Shown in pieces: positions 63,307 to 64,000 of a stretch of 64,000 bases of DNA (positions are counted from its first letter, which is position 1; every line of letters begins with the position of its first letter). Source of the stretch: an uncultured Oleiphilaceae bacterium (lineage in GTDB: Bacteria > Pseudomonadota > Gammaproteobacteria > Pseudomonadales > Oleiphilaceae); NCBI GenBank assembly GCA_913060665.1, contig CAJXUY010000002.1:310001-374000 (forward strand). Direction: 5' to 3'. The translations under genes and the position numbers were made by a program. The notes below the pieces were generated by a model. The model was given only the letters and a program-made list of their open reading frames with translations, was not told the origin of the DNA and did no database searches.

Positions 63307-64000
63307 TTACGCAGTGGCCGCTAACGATTCATCCTCTTCGTCAACAACCCATGGCGCTTTTAGCTTGTTCCAACAAGGGTTATTCAGCGTCATGTCCATA
63401 TCACGAGCAAAGATAGCGAAGCCATCAAATCCGTGATAAGGACCTGAGTAATCCCAAGAGTGCATCTGACGGAAAGGCACACCCATTTTCTGGAATATGT
63501 ACTTTTCTTTGATACCTGAACCGATCAAGTCAGGCTTAACCTTCTTGACGAACTCTTCGAACTCATAGCCCGTTACATCGTCATAAAGCAAGGTCGCATC
63601 ACCCATTTCCTTAAGCGTTCTGTCATAATCATCGTTGTGGCCAAACTCATAGCCCGTACCAACCACTTCCATTCCTAAATCTTCATATGAGCCAATAACA
63701 TGACGGGGACGCAAGCCACCGATGTAAAGCATGACTCTTTTGCCTTCAAGGCGAGGGCGATATTTAGCAATAACAGCATCCCACTCAGGCTTATATTTAG
63801 CGATGATTTCTTCACACTTTGCCTGAATACTCTCGTCAAAATGAGACGCGATTTTTCTCATTGATTCGACAGTCTTGGTTGGGCCAAAGAAGTTGTACTC
63901 AATCCATGGGACATTGTATTTTTCTTCCATGTGACGCGAGATGTAGTTCATTGAACGGTAGCAATGAACAAGATTCAGTTTGACTTTTGGCGTCAACTCA
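63307..64000 (-). CDS. nifD: NifD, MoFe protein alpha subunit, C-terminal half, cut by window edge
   Basis: About 230 C-terminal residues are visible. They include the FeMo-co Cys ligand (Cys275 in A. vinelandii) in [21 protein letters not shown] and the His ligand (His442) in [28 protein letters not shown]. Identity to the A. vinelandii protein is very high. The visible ATG near the edge is internal; the true start and nifH lie beyond 64000. Confidence 0.98.
   Translation of the reverse strand, partial: ELTPKVKLNLVHCYRSMNYISRHMEEKYNVPWIEYNFFGPTKTVESMRKIASHFDESIQAKCEEIIAKYKPEWDAVIAKYRPRLEGKRVMLYIGGLRPRHVIGSYEDLGMEVVGTGYEFGHNDDYDRTLKEMGDATLLYDDVTGYEFEEFVKKVKPDLIGSGIKEKYIFQKMGVPFRQMHSWDYSGPYHGFDGFAIFARDMDMTLNNPCWNKLKAPWVVDEEDESLAATA

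Overview
The window is a nitrogen-fixation (nif) island of the Azotobacter / Pseudomonas stutzeri type, flanked on the left by an aromatic-compound catabolism locus and an assimilatory nitrate reductase locus. The organism is most likely a free-living, probably marine, gammaproteobacterium. The grounds are a NifL-NifA pair, an Rnf complex with RnfH, NifO/NifQ/FdxN behind NifB, NafY-type proteins, an LRV iron-sulfur protein, a nif-linked CysE and ClpX, and NifD/NifK/NifE/NifU whose ligand cysteines fall at the same residue numbers I know from Azotobacter vinelandii. Base composition is moderately AT-rich. I cannot name the genus. No rRNA, tRNA, CRISPR array, insertion sequence or phage gene was recognised.

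Layout. 1-5200: a partial acyl-CoA ligase, a fumarylacetoacetase-family hydrolase and an extradiol (VOC) dioxygenase on the minus strand, divergent from an MhpA-like flavin hydroxylase and a TetR regulator; shared AT-rich repeats look like the TetR operators. 5440-9450: nasA and an FAD/NADH electron-transfer subunit. 9578-16562 (minus): nifB-fdxN-nifO-nifQ, a two-domain SagB/ThcOx flavoprotein, Grx4, BolA, a NafY paralogue, an ABM-fold protein and a DUF2750 protein. 17041-20245: nifL-nifA. 20577-26974 (plus): rnfABCDGEH and nifF. 27143-28912: a rhodanese and a CCG-type iron-sulfur protein. 29315-30352: a small unknown protein and a GST. 30528-39211 (minus): iscA-nifU-nifS, then nifV-cysE-TPR-nifW-nifZ-nifM-clpX. 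39443-47039: nifE-nifN-nifX-DUF269-DUF683-fdxB-[2Fe-2S] protein-TPR pseudogene-three little-known proteins, facing a NifZ-like gene. 47381-53464: accessory genes (Rieske-ankyrin fusion, Nif11 peptide, second flavodoxin, hemerythrin, NifX paralogue, LRR protein, ClpP, small NifX-fold protein). 53471-55791: feoAB. 55896-59601: an unknown protein divergent from modABC. 59624-64000: LRV protein, small unknown, nafY/nifY, nifT, nifK and the C-terminal half of nifD, cut by the window edge; nifH is presumably just beyond.

How it works together. Rnf and NifF (with a second flavodoxin and ferredoxins) supply low-potential electrons; NifU/NifS/IscA make Fe-S clusters; NifB, NifEN, NifX/NafY-fold proteins, NifQ and NifV make and carry FeMo-co; ModABC and FeoAB bring in molybdenum and iron; NifM/NifW/NifZ/NifT and a Clp pair mature or turn over the enzyme. 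Reading the intergenic gaps by eye gave sigma-54 -24/-12 promoters combined with NifA upstream sites (TGT-N10-ACA) in front of nifB, rnfA, nifF, nifE, iscA, nifV, modA and several unnamed genes. This extends the apparent NifA regulon to molybdate uptake, a Rieske-ankyrin protein, a Nif11 peptide and a GST. These site calls are visual pattern matches, not scored predictions.
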